Positions 27,671 to 37,786 of a DNA stretch of 64,000 bases are shown piece after piece (position 1 is the stretch's first letter; every line of letters begins with the position of its first letter). A program made the position numbers and the translations under genes. The notes beneath the pieces were generated by a model. It made no database searches, was not told where the DNA came from, and was given only the letters and a program-made list of their open reading frames with translations. Source of the DNA: Kluyvera sichuanensis (GTDB lineage: Bacteria > Pseudomonadota > Gammaproteobacteria > Enterobacterales > Enterobacteriaceae); assembly GCF_014218705.1 (NCBI RefSeq), contig NZ_JABBJF010000005.1, positions 124,001 through 188,000 of the forward strand. The letters are read 5' to 3'.

Positions 27671-28993
27671 TTACTTGTCGAACAGGTAGTGGTTTACCAG
27701 CCCTTCCAGCAGTTCCTGATGGCCGCTCTGGTGCTGCGGCGCCAGCTGATGCTGTTCAGCATATTTCGCCAGATCCTGCAGTGACATCTGACCTTTGAGG
27801 ATCTGCTGACCCAGTTCGCCGTTCCAACCCGCATAGCGTTTCGCCACACGTTTATCCAGCTCGCCGCCTTCAATCATACGGGCCGCCACTTTCAGGGACA
27901 GCGCCATCGTGTCCATCGCGCCGATATGGCCGTAGAACAGGTCATATTTATCGGTGCTTTGACGACGAACTTTCGCATCGAAGTTCAGGCCACCGGTGGT
28001 AAAGCCGCCCGCTTTCAGGATTTCGTACATCACCAGCGCATTTTCTTCTACGCTGTTCGGGAACTGGTCGGTATCCCAACCCAGCTGCGGGTCACCGCGG
28101 TTCGCATCGACGGAACCAAACAGGCCCAGCGCAATGGCGGTCGCAATTTCGTGATGGAAAGAGTGGCCCGCCAGCGTAGCGTGGTTCGCTTCAATGTTGA
28201 GCTTAATCTCTTTTTCCAGACCGAACTGCTTCAGGAAGCCATAAACGGTTGATGCATCGTAGTCATACTGGTGTTTGGTCGGTTCCTGAGGTTTCGGCTC
28301 GATAAGCAGCGTGCCCTGGAAGCCAATTTTGTGTTTGTGCTCAACCACCATCTGCATGAAGCGGCCAATCTGTTCACGTTCCTGACGCAGATCGGTATTC
28401 AGCAGTGATTCATAGCCTTCGCGACCGCCCCACAGCACGTAGTTTTCGCCACCCAGTTTATGGGTTGCATTCATGGCGGTGAACACCTGAGTCGCCGCCC
28501 AGCTAAAGACTTCTGGGTCCGGGTTAGTCGCTGCGCCCGCGCCGTAGCGTGGGTTAGTGAAGCAGTTTGCGGTACCCCACAGTAACTTCACGCCGCTCTG
28601 CTGCTGTTTTTCAGCCAGCACGTCCACCATCTGAGCAAAGTTATTCAGATACTCTTTCAGGTTGGCGCCTTCCGGGGAGACGTCCACGTCGTGGAAGCAG
28701 TAGTAAGGCACGTTCAGTTTATGGAAAAACTCAAACGCCACGTCAGCTTTGCGTTTCGCACGCTCAATGGCTTCGCCTGGCTGCTGCCAAGGGCGATCGA
28801 ATGAGCCGACACCAAACATATCCGCGCCGTTCCAGCAGAAGGTATGCCAGTAGCAGGCAGCAAAGCGCAGGTGGTCTTCCATACGTTTGCCCAGCACGAG
28901 TTCATCTGGGTTGTAGTGGCGGAAAGCCAGCGGATTTTCGGTTTTTGGGCCTTCGAAACGAACACGATCCAGTTGGTCGAAATAAGCTTGCAT
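27671..28993 (-). CDS. xylA: Xylose isomerase
   Basis: Converts D-xylose to D-xylulose; class II metal-dependent TIM-barrel enzyme. The ATG at 28993 with TATGGAG upstream gives 440 residues, exactly the E. coli length. The catalytic histidine is in [12 protein letters not shown]. The metal ligands are in [29 protein letters not shown] and [19 protein letters not shown]. First gene of xylAB, divergent from xylFGH. Confidence 0.98.
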   Translation of the reverse strand: MQAYFDQLDRVRFEGPKTENPLAFRHYNPDELVLGKRMEDHLRFAACYWHTFCWNGADMFGVGSFDRPWQQPGEAIERAKRKADVAFEFFHKLNVPYYCFHDVDVSPEGANLKEYLNNFAQMVDVLAEKQQQSGVKLLWGTANCFTNPRYGAGAATNPDPEVFSWAATQVFTAMNATHKLGGENYVLWGGREGYESLLNTDLRQEREQIGRFMQMVVEHKHKIGFQGTLLIEPKPQEPTKHQYDYDASTVYGFLKQFGLEKEIKLNIEANHATLAGHSFHHEIATAIALGLFGSVDANRGDPQLGWDTDQFPNSVEENALVMYEILKAGGFTTGGLNFDAKVRRQSTDKYDLFYGHIGAMDTMALSLKVAARMIEGGELDKRVAKRYAGWNGELGQQILKGQMSLQDLAKYAEQHQLAPQHQSGHQELLEGLVNHYLFDK

Positions 28994-29351
28994 AATGAAC
29001 TCCATAATCTGACACGCGGCGAGGAATACTTCGTGTTGTAATACTGAATTCTGATTTGCGGTAGCTCAATTACGTTATTTCACACTGCTATTAAGAGAAT
29101 CCACAAATGTGCGCTGGCTCGCAAAATAAATAGGAATCCGTCTCCCTTTATGTCAGCAAATTTTGCATAAAGTAATTTTAAAATCAGATCGCGGTCAAAA
29201 ATTGACAATTAAACGAAATATCGTAATGGGAAGATAAAAATCTGTAATTGCCAGCAGGCGTATACATGTTAAAAATTTGCTGCGTGTTAAGTCATCTCTG
29301 TTTCTTTTATCGCCAATCTCATCTCCTATCCCTACAGAAGGCATTACGATT
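28994..29351. promoter_or_regulatory. xylA-xylF divergent control region
   Basis: A 358-bp non-coding region between the two xylose operons. By analogy with E. coli it should carry XylR sites and one CRP site serving both promoters. A TTGACA-like -35 facing xylF lies at 29202-29207, with a weak -10 (TAATGG) 16 bp on. The small palindrome GCAAATTTTGC sits near 29157-29167. I could not align the XylR repeats with confidence. Confidence 0.6.
29108..29123. promoter_or_regulatory. Candidate CRP-cAMP site
   Basis: TGTGCGCTGGCTCGCA matches TGTGA-N6-TCACA at 8 of the 10 defined positions. It lies in the middle of the xylA-xylF region, where E. coli also has its shared CRP site. Confidence 0.55.
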
Positions 29352-30344
29352 ATGAAGATAAAGAACCTTTGCCTCACACTCTGCGCATCGCTACTTCTCA
29401 CCAGCATGGCGAGCAGTGCTAAAGAAGTTAAAATCGGTATGGCTATTGATGACCTGCGCCTGGAGCGCTGGCAAAAAGACCGCGACATCTTCGTGAACAA
29501 GGCCGAACAGCTGGGCGCACAGGTCTTCGTGCAGTCCGCCAACGGTAACGAAGAGACGCAAATGTCGCAGATAGAAAATATGATCAACCGCGGCGTGGAT
29601 GTCCTTGTCATTATTCCTTATAACGGGCAAGTACTTAGCAACGTAATTAAAGAAGCCAAACAAGAAGGCATTAAAGTATTAGCCTATGACCGCATGATTA
29701 ATAATGCGGATATTGATTTTTATATCTCCTTCGACAATGAAAAAGTCGGTGAAATGCAGGCACAAAGTCTGGTCAACCAGGTCCCTCAGGGAAATTATTT
29801 CCTGATGGGCGGCTCACCGGTTGATAATAATGCCAAGCTGTTCCGCGCCGGGCAGATGAAAGTATTAAAACCTTATATTGATGACGGCAAGATTAAAGTC
29901 GTAGGCGATCAATGGGTTGACGGCTGGCTGCCGGAAAATGCGCTGAAAATTATGGAAAACGCCCTCACCGCCAACAATAACAAAGTGGATGCCGTGGTCG
30001 CCTCAAACGATGCCACCGCAGGCGGCGCCATTCAGGCACTCAGCGCCCAGGGCCTGGCTGGCAAAGTGGCCATTTCTGGCCAGGATGCCGATCTGGCTGG
30101 CGTGAAGCGCATCATCAACGGCACGCAGACCATGACCGTGTATAAGCCGATTACATTGCTGGCCAACAGCGCGGCAGAAATTGCCGTCGAACTCGGTAAC
30201 GGAAAACAGCCTAAAGCCGATGCCACGCTGAATAACGGGCTGAAAGATGTACCGTCCCGCCTGCTGACCCCGATTGAAGTCAATAAAACCAATATTGACG
30301 AGACCGTAGTGAAAGACGGTTTCCATAAGAAGAGCGAACTCTAA
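29352..30344 (+). CDS. xylF: Periplasmic D-xylose-binding protein
   Basis: High-affinity xylose-binding protein of the XylFGH importer. The ATG at 29352 gives 330 residues, as in E. coli. The signal peptide MKIKNLCLTLCASLLLTSMA is cleaved after residue 23 before KEVKIGMAID. The ribose-binding-type fold shows VLVIIPYNGQVL, YDRMINNADIDFY and VVASNDATAGGA. A longer in-frame start 25 codons upstream has no homologous sequence. Confidence 0.97.
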   Translation: MKIKNLCLTLCASLLLTSMASSAKEVKIGMAIDDLRLERWQKDRDIFVNKAEQLGAQVFVQSANGNEETQMSQIENMINRGVDVLVIIPYNGQVLSNVIKEAKQEGIKVLAYDRMINNADIDFYISFDNEKVGEMQAQSLVNQVPQGNYFLMGGSPVDNNAKLFRAGQMKVLKPYIDDGKIKVVGDQWVDGWLPENALKIMENALTANNNKVDAVVASNDATAGGAIQALSAQGLAGKVAISGQDADLAGVKRIINGTQTMTVYKPITLLANSAAEIAVELGNGKQPKADATLNNGLKDVPSRLLTPIEVNKTNIDETVVKDGFHKKSEL

Positions 30345-30351
30345 ACGGCCC

Positions 30352-30372
30352 GCCCCGGCCTCGCGCTGGGGC
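30352..30372 (+). terminator. Intercistronic hairpin xylF-xylG
   Basis: GCCCCGGC pairs with GCTGGGGC (one G-U pair) around a 5-base loop. It starts seven bases after the xylF stop. There is no T-run; a likely mRNA-stabilising stem that keeps XylF in excess of XylGH. Confidence 0.55.
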
Positions 30373-30401
30373 AGCCTGGCTTACGCGGAGCACAAGCACT
30401 T

Positions 30402-31943
30402 ATGCCGTATTTACTCGAAATGAAAAACATCACCAAAACCTTCGGGGTGGTGAAGGCGATTGATAATGTCAGCCTGCGATTAAACCCCGGCGAGGTGGTT
30501 TCCCTGTGCGGCGAAAATGGTTCAGGGAAATCGACTTTAATGAAGGTGCTATGCGGTATTTACCCGCATGGCAGCTATGAAGGGGAAATCGTTTTTGCCG
30601 GTGAGACGCTACAGCCGACGCATATTCGCGACACCGAGCGCAAAGGCATTGCCATTATTCACCAGGAGCTGGCGCTGGTTAAGCATCTGACCGTGCTAGA
30701 GAACATTTTCCTCGGTGCGGAAATTAGCCGCCACGGCGTGCTGGATTACGACACCATGACGCTGCGCTGCGAAAAGCTGCTCGCGCAGGTCAACCTGGCC
30801 ATTTCGCCGGATACGCGAGTGGGAGATTTAGGGCTCGGGCAACAGCAACTGGTTGAAATTGCTAAGGCGCTGAATAAACAGGTGCGACTGCTGATCCTTG
30901 ACGAACCCACCGCGTCGTTAACCGAACAGGAAACCGGCGTGCTGCTGGGGATTATTCGCGATCTGCAGAACCACGGCATCGCCTGCGTCTACATCTCCCA
31001 CAAGCTCAACGAAGTCAAAGCCATCTCAGACACCATCTGCGTGATCCGCGACGGCCAGCACATTGGTACCCGCGATGCCACCAACATGACCGAAGATGAC
31101 ATCATCACCATGATGGTTGGGCGCGAACTGACCGCGCTTTATCCGAGCGAACCTCACTCCGCCGGTGACGAAATTCTACGCGTGGAGCATCTCACCGCCT
31201 GGCACCCCGTGAACCGCCATATTAAACGCGTTAACGATATCTCCTTTAACCTCAAGCGTGGGGAGATCCTCGGTATCGCGGGCTTGGTCGGCGCCGGGAG
31301 AACCGAGGCGGTACAGTGCCTGTTTGGCGTATGGCGCGGGCGCTGGGAGGGAAAAATCTTTATTGATGGTAAGCCGGTAGATATCCGCAACTGCCAGCAG
31401 GCCATCGCCCACGGCATTGCGATGGTACCGGAGGACCGCAAAAAAGACGGTATCGTGCCGGTGATGGCGGTCGGTAAGAACATTACGCTTGCCGCGCTGA
31501 GCGACTTCAGCGGCGCGCTCAGCAGCCTTGATGACGCCAAAGAGCAGCAGTGCATTTTGCAATCCATTCAACGCCTGAAGGTCAAAACCTCTTCGCCGGA
31601 TCTCGCCATTGGTCGCCTGAGCGGCGGCAACCAGCAAAAAGCCATTCTGGCGCGCTGTCTGCTGCTCAATCCACGCATCCTCATTCTGGATGAACCCACG
31701 CGCGGGATCGATATCGGCGCGAAATACGAAATCTACAAGCTTATCAATCAACTGGTGCAGCAAGGGATTGCCGTCATCGTTATCTCTTCTGAATTGCCGG
31801 AGGTACTGGGTCTGAGCGACCGGGTGCTGGTAATGCATGAAGGGAAATTAAAAGCCAACCTGGTCAACGACAATCTGACTCAGGAACAAGTGATGGAAGC
31901 CGCCTTAAGGAGTGAACGTCATGTCGAAAAACAACCCGTCTGA
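30402..31943 (+). CDS. xylG: D-xylose ABC transporter ATP-binding protein
   Basis: Double ATPase of the sugar CUT2 class, 513 residues, as in E. coli. The first half has Walker [10 protein letters not shown] and Walker [12 protein letters not shown]. The second half has the degenerate Walker [11 protein letters not shown], signature LSGGNQQKA and [15 protein letters not shown]. It overlaps xylH by 23 bp. Confidence 0.97.
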   Translation: MPYLLEMKNITKTFGVVKAIDNVSLRLNPGEVVSLCGENGSGKSTLMKVLCGIYPHGSYEGEIVFAGETLQPTHIRDTERKGIAIIHQELALVKHLTVLENIFLGAEISRHGVLDYDTMTLRCEKLLAQVNLAISPDTRVGDLGLGQQQLVEIAKALNKQVRLLILDEPTASLTEQETGVLLGIIRDLQNHGIACVYISHKLNEVKAISDTICVIRDGQHIGTRDATNMTEDDIITMMVGRELTALYPSEPHSAGDEILRVEHLTAWHPVNRHIKRVNDISFNLKRGEILGIAGLVGAGRTEAVQCLFGVWRGRWEGKIFIDGKPVDIRNCQQAIAHGIAMVPEDRKKDGIVPVMAVGKNITLAALSDFSGALSSLDDAKEQQCILQSIQRLKVKTSSPDLAIGRLSGGNQQKAILARCLLLNPRILILDEPTRGIDIGAKYEIYKLINQLVQQGIAVIVISSELPEVLGLSDRVLVMHEGKLKANLVNDNLTQEQVMEAALRSERHVEKQPV

Positions 31944-33102
31944 AATCAAACTGGCGGCCCCTGCATCCGCCCCTGCATTGCGGCTAAAATCGCTTAACCT
32001 GCAGGTCTTCGTCATGATCGCGGCCATTATTGTGATTATGCTGTTCTTCACCTGGACCACCGAGGGCGCTTACCTCAGTGCGCGAAACGTCTCTAACCTG
32101 CTGCGCCAGACCGCCATCACCGGCATTCTCGCCGTCGGCATGGTGTTTGTGATTATCTCCGCCGAAATCGACCTCTCCGTCGGCTCCATGATGGGCCTGC
32201 TGGGCGGTGCTGCGGCTATTTTTGACGTCTGGTTGGGCTGGCCGCTACCGCTGACCATTGTCGTTACACTGGCGATGGGCCTGGTGCTCGGTGCCTGGAA
32301 CGGGTGGTGGGTGGCCTATCGCAAAGTGCCGTCGTTTATCGTCACCCTGGCCGGGATGCTCGCCTTCCGCGGCATTCTGATTGGCATCACTAACGGCACC
32401 ACCGTTTCCCCTACCAGCGCGGCCATGTCGCAGATTGGTCAAAGCTACCTGCCAAACGGCATCGGCTTTACCTTCGGCGCCATCGGGCTGATGGCGTTTG
32501 TGGCCTGGCAATGGCGCGGGCGGATGCGCCGTCAGTCGATGGGGCTCGGTACACCAGCATCCAGCGGCGTGGTGGGGCGTCAGGCGCTGACGGCGGTGAT
32601 TGTGCTGGGCGCCATCTGGTTGCTCAACGATTATCGCGGCGTCCCGACACCGGTTCTGCTGCTTACACTGCTGTTATTAGCAGGGATGTTTATGGCAACC
32701 CGCACCGCCTTTGGTCGGCGCATTTACGCCATTGGCGGCAATATCGAAGCGGCGCGTCTCTCCGGTATTAACGTTGAGCGCAATAAGCTTGCGGTCTTTG
32801 CCATTAATGGCCTGATGGTCGCAATTGCTGGGCTGATCCTTAGCTCACGTCTGGGGGCGGGTTCGCCGTCTGCCGGGAACATTGCCGAACTGGATGCCAT
32901 TGCCGCCTGCGTTATCGGCGGAACCAGCCTGGCGGGCGGTGTCGGTAGCGTGGCCGGTGCGGTGATGGGGGCATTTATTATGGCTTCACTCGACAACGGA
33001 ATGAGTATGATGGACGTGCCCACTTTCTGGCAATATATCGTCAAAGGTGCAATTTTATTACTTGCCGTCTGGATGGATTCCGCAACCAAACGGCGTGCTT
33101 GA
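31921..33102 (+). CDS. xylH: D-xylose ABC transporter permease
   Basis: CUT2 inner-membrane permease. The ATG at 31921, nine bases after AAGGAG, gives 393 residues, as in E. coli; a GTG three codons earlier is inside that spacing and unlikely. It contains the family motif [15 protein letters not shown] and the C-terminal [19 protein letters not shown]. About ten membrane spans. Confidence 0.97.
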   Translation: MSKNNPSEIKLAAPASAPALRLKSLNLQVFVMIAAIIVIMLFFTWTTEGAYLSARNVSNLLRQTAITGILAVGMVFVIISAEIDLSVGSMMGLLGGAAAIFDVWLGWPLPLTIVVTLAMGLVLGAWNGWWVAYRKVPSFIVTLAGMLAFRGILIGITNGTTVSPTSAAMSQIGQSYLPNGIGFTFGAIGLMAFVAWQWRGRMRRQSMGLGTPASSGVVGRQALTAVIVLGAIWLLNDYRGVPTPVLLLTLLLLAGMFMATRTAFGRRIYAIGGNIEAARLSGINVERNKLAVFAINGLMVAIAGLILSSRLGAGSPSAGNIAELDAIAACVIGGTSLAGGVGSVAGAVMGAFIMASLDNGMSMMDVPTFWQYIVKGAILLLAVWMDSATKRRA

Positions 33103-33114
33103 TTGCCCAGCCGT

Positions 33115-33144
33115 GGTGTTGCCGTTCCCCATGACGGCAACACC
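33115..33144 (+). terminator. Hairpin between xylH and xylR
   Basis: Perfect 11-bp stem GGTGTTGCCGT / ACGGCAACACC with an 8-base loop, no T-run. It probably reduces readthrough from xylFGH into xylR. Confidence 0.6.
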
Positions 33145-33172
33145 CCTCATGATTCACGAGGAACCCTGAACC

Positions 33173-34357
33173 ATGTTTGGAAAACGTCACCGCGTGACGC
33201 TGCTATTCAATGCCAATAAAGCCTTTGACCGTCAGGTGGTTGAAGGCGTGGGCGAATACTTACAGGCGTCGCAATCTGAGTGGGATATCTTCATAGAAGA
33301 AGACTTCCGCGCACGTATCGAAAACATCAAAGAGTGGCTGGGCGATGGCGTTATCGCCGACTACGACGACCCGACTATCGAAGCGCTCCTGACCGACGTT
33401 AACGTCCCCATCGTCGGTGTAGGCGGCTCCTATCACCGCCAGGAGCAGTATCCTCCCGTTCACTATATCGCCACCGATAACTACGCGCTGGTTGAAAGCG
33501 CCTTTCTGCACCTGAAGGAAAAAGGGGTGCATCGCTTTGCGTTTTACGGGCTGCCCTCCGCTAGCGGTAAACGCTGGGCCGAGGAGCGCGAATATGCCTT
33601 TAGCCAGATCGTCGCCAAAGAGAAATATCGCGGCGTCATCTACCAGGGCCAGCAGACCGCCCCGGAAAACTGGCAGCATGCGCAAAATCGGCTGGCCGAT
33701 TGGCTGCAAACCCTCCCGCCGCAAACCGGCATTATCGCCGTTACCGACTCTCGTGCCCGCCATGTCCTGCAAGCCTGCGAGCATCTGCATATTCCGGTAC
33801 CGGAGAAGCTATGCGTGATTGGCATCGATAATGAAGAGTTGACGCGCTATCTCTCGCGCGTGGCCCTCTCCTCGGTGGCGCAAGGGGCCAGGCAGATGGG
33901 GTATCAAGCAGCTAAACTGATGCAAAGGTTGCTCGATAACGAAGTCCTGCCGCTCCAGCGCGTGCTGGTCCCTCCGATGCGGGTGATGGAGCGACGCTCC
34001 ACCGACTACCGCTCTTTGAACGATCCGGCGGTAATTCAGGCGATGCACTACATTCGCAATAACGCCTGTAAGGGCATTAAGGTCGAGCAGGTGCTGGACT
34101 CGGTGGGGATATCCCGCTCAAACCTCGAGAAGCGTTTTAAAGAAGAGGTAGGGGAAACGATTCATGCGGTGATCCACAGCGAAAAGCTGGAAAAAGCCCG
34201 CAGCCTGCTGGTTTCAACCTCACTATCCATTAACGAGATCTCGCAGATGTGCGGCTATCCCTCGCTGCAGTATTTCTATTCAGTGTTTAAGAAAGAGTAC
34301 GACACCACGCCAAAAGAGTATCGCGAGCAGCACAGTGAATCCTTGATTCAGACTTAA
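33173..34357 (+). CDS. xylR: Xylose operon activator XylR
   Basis: AraC-family activator that binds D-xylose and turns on xylAB and xylFGH. 394 residues (392 in E. coli). The N-terminal two-thirds is a LacI/periplasmic-binding-protein-like sensor (TLLFNANKAFDRQVVEGVGE; VIGIDNEELTRYLSRVALSS). The C-terminal part (about 285-390) has two helix-turn-helix motifs with VEQVLDSVGISRSNLEKRF and INEISQMCGYPSLQYFYSVF. Last gene of the plus-strand xyl cluster. Confidence 0.97.
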   Translation: MFGKRHRVTLLFNANKAFDRQVVEGVGEYLQASQSEWDIFIEEDFRARIENIKEWLGDGVIADYDDPTIEALLTDVNVPIVGVGGSYHRQEQYPPVHYIATDNYALVESAFLHLKEKGVHRFAFYGLPSASGKRWAEEREYAFSQIVAKEKYRGVIYQGQQTAPENWQHAQNRLADWLQTLPPQTGIIAVTDSRARHVLQACEHLHIPVPEKLCVIGIDNEELTRYLSRVALSSVAQGARQMGYQAAKLMQRLLDNEVLPLQRVLVPPMRVMERRSTDYRSLNDPAVIQAMHYIRNNACKGIKVEQVLDSVGISRSNLEKRFKEEVGETIHAVIHSEKLEKARSLLVSTSLSINEISQMCGYPSLQYFYSVFKKEYDTTPKEYREQHSESLIQT

Positions 34358-34370
34358 GCCAGAGACATAA

Positions 34371-34400
34371 AAAAAGGCCTTCCAGTGGAAGGCCTTTTTT
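34371..34400. terminator. Bidirectional terminator xylR / bax
   Basis: Near-perfect stem AAAAAAGGCCTTCC / GGAAGGCCTTTTTT with A-run and T-run on either side, placed between two converging genes. Confidence 0.9.
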
Positions 34401-34414
34401 CAATACCGCGCCGA

Positions 34415-35269
34415 TTACATATGTGCAGCAATCAGACGCTGGTTGTCCTGGTACATCGCGAACAGGTAGTCGTTATAGCTAGACCCCTTGGTCGAATACC
34501 CTTTCAGCTTATGAATCATCGCCGTGGCGGTGAGTTCCTGATCCGACTTACGCATCTGGGCGCGAGATTTACGGAACGAGGCATACGCCGGGTGCGTATT
34601 CAGGTTAGCTGCGTAGGCCTGAACGGACTCCTTTACGGAATCAAACTTGGTGTAACCATTCACTGAACCTGAGCCATTTTTACAGCCTTTCCCGCATTTC
34701 ATGCCGAACAGGTTGTTATTGGCGCGCGCCAGCTTAGAGGTACCCCAGCCGCTTTCAGCAGCTGCCATCGTTGCGACCATACTGCCTGGAATAATATCAA
34801 CACGCTCAAGCAGCGAGTTCCACGGCACCTTACGGGTGTTGCCGTTCCAGCTGACTTTGTAGCGCGCAGCGATATCTTTTAGACGCGCACGTTCAGACGG
34901 CGACCAGCGGCCTTCGTACTGCTTAGAAACCAGCCAGTTACGATCGGCAGTGATAGCTGCATTTTGGCTTGTGATATAAGGCATTACCGTCCGGAGAAAC
35001 GCTCTTTTCCTTAGGGTTCCGGAAGGGTATTTTCGCAAATCAGGAAGTGAACTGCTCTTTACACTATTGCGAGAATACTCTTGTTTACTGCTTGCCTTGC
35101 TATAACTTGCCTTTGTTACTTTTGGTGCCGTCGCCTTCGTATGTTTTGTTACCGAGGCTTTTTGATGCTTCGTTACCGTGTGTGTTGTTGCAAACACCCC
35201 ACCTGAAAAAGTCCAGATGAGTAACATAAGTATCGCGGCCCCATATCGTCGAATGGGAGTCGATATCAT
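34415..35269 (-). CDS. bax: Bax protein, glucosaminidase-domain (putative peptidoglycan hydrolase)
   Basis: 284 residues (274 in E. coli). The ATG at 35269 is preceded by AGGAG. A signal peptide of about 27 residues is followed by a Lys/Thr/Ser-rich low-complexity stretch (THTVTKHQKASVTKHTKATA) slightly longer than in E. coli. The mannosyl-glycoprotein endo-beta-N-acetylglucosaminidase-like (FlgJ-type) domain covers about 90-284, with SMVATMAAAESGWGTSKLAR holding the expected catalytic Glu. The substrate is unproven. Confidence 0.93.
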   Translation of the reverse strand: MISTPIRRYGAAILMLLIWTFSGGVFATTHTVTKHQKASVTKHTKATAPKVTKASYSKASSKQEYSRNSVKSSSLPDLRKYPSGTLRKRAFLRTVMPYITSQNAAITADRNWLVSKQYEGRWSPSERARLKDIAARYKVSWNGNTRKVPWNSLLERVDIIPGSMVATMAAAESGWGTSKLARANNNLFGMKCGKGCKNGSGSVNGYTKFDSVKESVQAYAANLNTHPAYASFRKSRAQMRKSDQELTATAMIHKLKGYSTKGSSYNDYLFAMYQDNQRLIAAHM

Positions 35270-35576
35270 TAGGTCTCCTGGTCGGATTTAATCATTCCAA
35301 CGCCTTATTATTTCAAAAAATTGAGAGCTGAATCTCAAATTATAGCAAAAATACCCCGCCAACGCACGCTCAGGAAATAGTCCGATTCCGAATCGGCATG
35401 TGGACGCGATTCAGCATAAGACAAATTGCGCAGGCAAAATGTCAGCCACCTCTCATTTTAGTTCATTTTTTGACCTCTATCACTCAGCCCTGCTTCTCCT
35501 CCTTTTGCCAGGATGAGTACAGCGCGATAAGCGACTGGCACACTAAGGAAAAATTCGTTGGCACAAGGATCCCGGA
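35270..35576 (+). promoter_or_regulatory. bax/malS divergent region with candidate MalT boxes
   Basis: A 307-bp non-coding region. malS is a MalT-activated gene in E. coli. Two sequences resemble the MalT box GGGGA(T/G)GAGG: AAGGAGGAGA on the minus strand (35504-35495) and CAGGATGAGT on the plus strand (35509-35518). Both are imperfect, and the second lies close to the expected ribosome site, so this is a weak call. Confidence 0.35.
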
Positions 35577-37613
35577 ATGAAATTCGCCGCCCTGATACCG
35601 CTACTGATTCCCACTTTTGCTGGCGCAGCTAGCTGGTCCAGCGAGGGCTTTCCTGCTTTTTCAGCGGAAGGCACCGGCAAGTTCAGCAGCCAAAAAATGC
35701 TCGCTAAGGGTACTCGCCCGCTAAGACTGAATTTTGACCAACAGTGCTGGCAGCCCTCTTCACCCATTCGCCTCAACCAAATGTTGTCGCTGGAACCGTG
35801 CCAGGGCGAAGCGCCGCAGTGGCGTCTATTTCGTGACGGCAGTTACGTACTGGAGGTTGATACCCGCTCAGGAACACCCACGCTCACCATTGCGGTACAA
35901 AACGATGCCCAGGACGGCGCAAACACCATAGCCGTTCGCCAGTGCCCGCGCTGGGACGGCAAACCGCTGACGCTGGATGTCGCCAACACCTTCCCGGAAG
36001 GCAGCACCGTGCGCGATTTTTACAGCGGCCAGACGGCAACGGTAAAGCAGGGAAAGATCACGCTGCGCCCGGCCGATAACAGCAACGGCCTCCTGTTGCT
36101 TGAAAGCTTAGAGGTCTCCAGCACTGCGCCGTTTAGCTGGCACAACGCCACGGTCTATTTCGTACTGACCGACCGTTACGTCAACGGCGACCCAAGCAAC
36201 GACCATAGCTATGGTCGTCATAACGACGGCATGCAAGAGATTGGCACCTTCCACGGCGGCGATCTGAAAGGCTTGACCAGCAAGCTCGACTATCTGCAAA
36301 AACTGGGGGTCAATGCGCTGTGGATTAGCTCTCCGCTCGAGCAGATCCACGGCTGGGTTGGCGGTGGCACAAAAGGCGACTTCCCGCATTATGCCTATCA
36401 CGGCTACTACACCCAGGACTGGACGCGTCTGGACGCCAATATGGGTACCGAAGACGACCTGCGTGCGTTGGTGGATGGCGCACATCAGCGCGGCATACGC
36501 ATTCTGTTTGACGTGGTGATGAACCACACCGGCTACGCTACCCTTGCCGATATGCAGCAGTACCAGTTCGGCGCGCTCTATCTTAAAGGCGATGACATCA
36601 CCAAAACGCTGGGCCAGCGGTGGACGGACTGGAAGCCAGGCCCTGGCCAGACCTGGCATAGCTTTAACGATTACATCAACTTTAGCGATAAAGCCGCGTG
36701 GGAAAAATGGTGGGGCAAAGCGTGGGTCCGCACCGATATTGGTGATTACGACAACCCCGGGTTTGATGATTTAACCATGTCGCTGGCATTCCTGCCGGAC
36801 CTCAAGACCGAGTCCACCACGCCGAGCGGGCTGCCGAATTTCTACCGCAACAAGCCGGATACCCACGCCAGCGCCATCGAGGGCTTTACGCCACGCGACT
36901 ATCTGAATCACTGGCTCAGCCAATGGGTGCGCGACTACGGTATTGACGGTTTCCGCTTGGATACCGCCAAACACGTTGAGATGGCCGCCTGGCAGCAACT
37001 CAAAGCGCAATCTATCGAGGCGCTAGCCGAGTGGAAGAAAGCCAACCCTCAAAAAGCGCTCGACGCAGCGCCGTTCTGGATGACCGGCGAAGCCTGGGGA
37101 CACGGCGTAATGGAGAGCGAGTACTACCGCCACGGTTTTGATGCGATGATCAACTTCGATTACCAGGATCAGGCGGCAAAAGCTACCGACTGCCTGGCCA
37201 ATATCGATATGACCTGGCAGCAGATGGCCGACAAGCTGCAAAGCTTCAACGTCTTAAGCTACCTATCATCACACGATACCCGCCTGTTCCGCGAAAAAGG
37301 CAATAACGCCGCTGAACTGTTGCTGCTTGCTCCCGGCGCTGTGCAGATCTTCTACGGTGATGAGTCCAATCGTCCCTTTGGGCCAACCGGCTCAGACCCG
37401 CTACAGGGCACTCGCTCACAGATGAACTGGCAGGACGTCACCGGTCAATCCGCCGCCGCGGTCACACACTGGCAAACGCTGGGCCAGTTCCGCGCCCGTC
37501 ACCCTGCTATCGGCGCGGGCAAGCAAACCACTCTTACTCTCCCACAAGGCTATGGTTTTGTTCGTCAAATGGGTGGAGATAAAGTGATGGTCGTCTGGGC
37601 TGGTAAGCCATAA
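35577..37613 (+). CDS. malS: Periplasmic alpha-amylase MalS
   Basis: GH13 enzyme releasing maltohexaose and other maltodextrins in the periplasm. 678 residues (676 in E. coli), with a signal peptide ending AGA at about residue 17. The catalytic barrel shows the conserved GH13 blocks: LFDVVMNHTG, GFRLDTAKH (nucleophile Asp), TGEAWGHG (acid/base Glu) and LSSHDTR (stabilising Asp). The N-terminal about 190 residues with paired cysteines are specific to MalS. Confidence 0.97.
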   Translation: MKFAALIPLLIPTFAGAASWSSEGFPAFSAEGTGKFSSQKMLAKGTRPLRLNFDQQCWQPSSPIRLNQMLSLEPCQGEAPQWRLFRDGSYVLEVDTRSGTPTLTIAVQNDAQDGANTIAVRQCPRWDGKPLTLDVANTFPEGSTVRDFYSGQTATVKQGKITLRPADNSNGLLLLESLEVSSTAPFSWHNATVYFVLTDRYVNGDPSNDHSYGRHNDGMQEIGTFHGGDLKGLTSKLDYLQKLGVNALWISSPLEQIHGWVGGGTKGDFPHYAYHGYYTQDWTRLDANMGTEDDLRALVDGAHQRGIRILFDVVMNHTGYATLADMQQYQFGALYLKGDDITKTLGQRWTDWKPGPGQTWHSFNDYINFSDKAAWEKWWGKAWVRTDIGDYDNPGFDDLTMSLAFLPDLKTESTTPSGLPNFYRNKPDTHASAIEGFTPRDYLNHWLSQWVRDYGIDGFRLDTAKHVEMAAWQQLKAQSIEALAEWKKANPQKALDAAPFWMTGEAWGHGVMESEYYRHGFDAMINFDYQDQAAKATDCLANIDMTWQQMADKLQSFNVLSYLSSHDTRLFREKGNNAAELLLLAPGAVQIFYGDESNRPFGPTGSDPLQGTRSQMNWQDVTGQSAAAVTHWQTLGQFRARHPAIGAGKQTTLTLPQGYGFVRQMGGDKVMVVWAGKP

Positions 37614-37628
37614 TTTTTTCTTATCATG

Positions 37629-37660
37629 GCCCGTATTTATCATACGGGCTCCTTTAGAAT
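37629..37660 (+). terminator. Terminator after malS
   Basis: Perfect 8-bp stem GCCCGTAT / ATACGGGC with a 5-base loop, followed by a weak T-containing tail (TCCTTTAG). Confidence 0.6.
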
Positions 37661-37786
37661 AAATGACTGCATAAACACAAATATCACGCGTTATTCGCTA
37701 AAGTACCTTCCGCGAGGTCATTTGCACCCCATCGTCAGTGGCGTTATCGTTATCGGCTTCACAGAACAAGCAATAGAAGCTCGGCT

